This document shows positions 5,678 through 11,394 of a DNA stretch of 11,394 nucleotides, in pieces. The stretch lies in contig JABFVJ010000311.1 of assembly GCA_013362835.1 (NCBI GenBank), positions 1 to 11,394 of the forward strand, written 5' to 3'. The stretch comes from Nonomuraea sp. GTDB taxonomy: Bacteria > Actinomycetota > Actinomycetes > Streptosporangiales > Streptosporangiaceae. The first letter of the stretch is position 1. Each line of letters opens with the position of its first letter. A program made the position numbers and the translations under genes. The notes beneath the pieces are model-generated. The model was not told where the DNA came from. It made no database searches and worked only from the letters and a program-made list of their open reading frames with translations.

Positions 5678-7261
5678 CTAGCCGGCGCAGGTGTAGCCGG
5701 AGGGAACGGACGTGTCGCCGTTCGGGCGGCTCGCCTGCAGGCCGAAGCTGGTGCTGGCGCCGGCCCCGAGCGTGCCGTTGTAGCTCAGGTTCTTGGCGGT
5801 CACGGTCTGGCCGCTGACCGTCACGGCGGCGTTCCAGGAGCCGGTGAGCGTGTGGCCCGCGGGCAGCGTGAACGTGACCGTCCAGCCGCTCTTGGCCGAC
5901 GTGCCGGTGTTGGTCACCGTGACGGGCTGCAGGACGTACCCGCCGTTCCACTGGCTCTGGGCGGTGCCGGTGGCCGTGCAGCCGCCGCCTCCGCCGCCGG
6001 ACAGGGTGGTGAAGGAGGCCGTGGGCGAGGCGCTCGACTGGTTGCCCGCCGCGTCCCTGGCCTTCACGTACACCTGGTACGGGGTCGAGGCCGACAGGCC
6101 GGTCAGGGTGATCGAGTTGGTGGCCGTCGCGCCGAGCGGCGTGCCGGTCGAGGTGTAGACGTCGTAGCCGGTCACGCCCACGTTGTCGGTCGAGGCCGTC
6201 CAGGTCAGGGTGGCCCCCGACGAGGTGACGTTCGAGGCCGACGGGGTGCCGGGGGTGCTCGGCGGGGTCGGGTCGGTGGTGGTGCCGCCGTAGATCGCGG
6301 CCTGCTTGGCCGTCGCCGCGATGCCGTTGGCGCCGTTGAACAGGCGCTGGCCCCACGAGGTGAGCTGGGTGACGTCGAAGTTCGTGACCTGGTCCAGGTA
6401 CTCCACGCCGCCGCCGTTGCCGCTCCACGACCAGCCCAGGTAGCCGAGGCCGCGGCTCACGGCCTGGGCCATGATCGTGTCCTCGTCCGGGTTGCCGTCG
6501 GAGTGGTTGAACCCGAACTCGCCCACGACCAGCGGCAGCCCGGCGGTCTTGAACGCGTCCATGTACGAGGTGATCTCGGCGGCGGTGTCGTAGACGCCGT
6601 ACATGTGCACCGAGAAGATCGTGTTCTTGTCGGGGTCGGCGTTGAAGACGGACGTCGCGTTGTCCCGCATGACGTTCTGCCAGTCCTGGCCCCACGCGGG
6701 GGCGTCCACCATCAGGGCGTGGTCGAAGCCGTTGGTGCGCAGCTTCTGGATCGCGGCCTTGGTGGCGTCGGCCCAGCCCGGCGTGGTGGCGTTGTTGCCG
6801 ATCGGCTCGTTGCCGATGTTGATGACGACGTAGTCCTCCTGGCCGACCAGGGCGCTCTTGACGCTGATCCAGTAGTTGGCGGCCTGGTCGAGGGTGTACG
6901 CGCCGCTCTGCTCGCCGTACCCGGTGGTGTCGTGGTCCTCCAGCACGCAGATGAGCTTGTTCTGCTTGCACAACGAGACGACGTTGGCCACGTCGGAGAC
7001 GGAGTTCGCGCTCCACCGGCCGCCGCTGAGCACGACGCGCACGGTGTTGGCCTTGAGCGACTTGATGTCGGCGAACGCCTTGGTCTGGGTCGCGTACCAG
7101 GTGTGGGCGTGGCTGGTGCCGCGCATCACGAACTCCTGGCCGCTGCCTTCCAGGATCTTCGTGCCGCTGACATGGATGCCGGTGGCCGCGTTCGCGGCGG
7201 TGGCCGGCACGGCCACGAGTGCGGTGGCCGCGAGAGCCAGCGCGGTGAACAGTGATCGCAT
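5678..7261 (-). CDS. Secreted GH5 (subfamily 8-like) beta-mannanase with FN3 and CBM2
   Basis: The 527-residue protein has a signal peptide (1-25, ending AANA), a GH5 domain (about 26-326), FN3 (about 331-420), a six-glycine linker and CBM2 (428-527; Cys428 and Cys525, Trp438, Trp476, Tyr494). The acid/base is Glu152 in GNEP and the nucleophile is Glu248 in VVGEFG. The catalytic domain carries marks of bacterial GH5_8 mannanases rather than endoglucanases: FVMRGTSHAHTWY, ANTVRVVLS, ANYWISVKSAL, GWSWSGNGGGVEYLD, LTSWG. I therefore call endo-beta-1,4-mannanase; an automatic label would probably read 'cellulase family'. In the first motif, Thr-Ser replaces the usual Val-Asn after RG, which may alter the active-site edge. 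The ATG at 7261 starts the signal peptide and has GAAAGG 7 bases upstream. It lies downstream of GH9, separated by a hairpin, with no CelR-type box of its own in the 66-base gap. Confidence 0.95.
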   Translation of the reverse strand: MRSLFTALALAATALVAVPATAANAATGIHVSGTKILEGSGQEFVMRGTSHAHTWYATQTKAFADIKSLKANTVRVVLSGGRWSANSVSDVANVVSLCKQNKLICVLEDHDTTGYGEQSGAYTLDQAANYWISVKSALVGQEDYVVINIGNEPIGNNATTPGWADATKAAIQKLRTNGFDHALMVDAPAWGQDWQNVMRDNATSVFNADPDKNTIFSVHMYGVYDTAAEITSYMDAFKTAGLPLVVGEFGFNHSDGNPDEDTIMAQAVSRGLGYLGWSWSGNGGGVEYLDQVTNFDVTQLTSWGQRLFNGANGIAATAKQAAIYGGTTTDPTPPSTPGTPSASNVTSSGATLTWTASTDNVGVTGYDVYTSTGTPLGATATNSITLTGLSASTPYQVYVKARDAAGNQSSASPTASFTTLSGGGGGGCTATGTAQSQWNGGYVLQPVTVTNTGTSAKSGWTVTFTLPAGHTLTGSWNAAVTVSGQTVTAKNLSYNGTLGAGASTSFGLQASRPNGDTSVPSGYTCAG

Positions 7262-7287
7262 GTGCTGCCTTTCACTGAGCTGTGGAG

Positions 7288-7317
7288 CCGCCCCCGTCCC
7301 TGCTGGGACGGGGGCGG
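7288..7317. terminator. 13-bp hairpin between GH9 and GH5
   Basis: A perfect stem (7288-7300 with 7305-7317) with the tetraloop TGCT starts 10 bases past the GH9 stop and ends 26 bases before the GH5 ATG, reading leftward. It has no T run. It may end most GH48-GH9 transcripts, or protect the 3' end of that message while some polymerase reads on into GH5. Confidence 0.75.
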
Positions 7318-7327
7318 AGTCGTGGGC

Positions 7328-11394
<4,067 letters not shown>

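Noticed and set aside
5678..7261. Calling the GH5 enzyme an endoglucanase.
   Set aside because: The motifs around both catalytic glutamates and the RG..HAHTWY segment fit GH5_8 mannanases better; its CBM2 and the cellulase neighbours say nothing about the catalytic substrate.

Overview
The window is high-GC DNA with strong C/G third-codon bias and GC-rich hairpins lacking a U-tract as terminators, typical of actinomycetes. Two perfect copies of TGGGAGCGCTCCCA, the operator known for the cellulase repressor CelR of Thermobifida fusca (and the related CebR of Streptomyces), and the set of modular enzymes point to a filamentous plant-biomass-degrading actinomycete. A member of the Streptosporangiales (Nonomuraea, Microbispora, Streptosporangium or Thermobifida-like) is my best guess. 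This is inference from content, not a sequence match.

The window is a cellulose and mannan degradation locus. At the left (75-2277, +), a short divergent LacI-family regulator overlaps a membrane Ser/Thr kinase; a CelR-type box sits in the regulator's leader. A strong hairpin (2276-2304) separates this pair from a convergent GH12 endoglucanase with FN3 and CBM2 (2352-3725, -). The GH12 gene is divergent from an AA10 lytic polysaccharide monooxygenase with CBM2 (3988-5049, +). The 262-base gap between them carries the second CelR-type box, close to GH12, and two other short palindromes. A 175-residue membrane-anchored protein of unknown function (5046-5573, +) is coupled to the LPMO by a GTGA overlap. 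A 15-bp hairpin (5578-5615) ends that unit.

The right half is read leftward: GH48 (C-terminal part only, running off the window at 11394), coupled by GTGA to a GH9 enzyme with CBM3c, two FN3 and CBM2, then a hairpin (7288-7317), then a GH5 enzyme with FN3 and CBM2. The GH5 catalytic domain looks like a subfamily 8 beta-mannanase, not a cellulase.

Together the secreted enzymes form a complete synergistic set. GH12 makes internal cuts, the LPMO makes oxidative cuts in crystalline cellulose, GH48 is a processive exo-acting enzyme, GH9 a processive endoglucanase, and the GH5 removes mannan. All whole enzymes carry Sec-type signal peptides and a C-terminal CBM2. No RNA genes, CRISPR arrays, insertion sequences or phage genes were seen. 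The points most worth a second look are the kinase fused by overlap to the regulator, four TTA codons restricted to the regulator and GH12, the atypical DNA-reading and hinge region of the regulator, and the unknown protein coupled to the LPMO.
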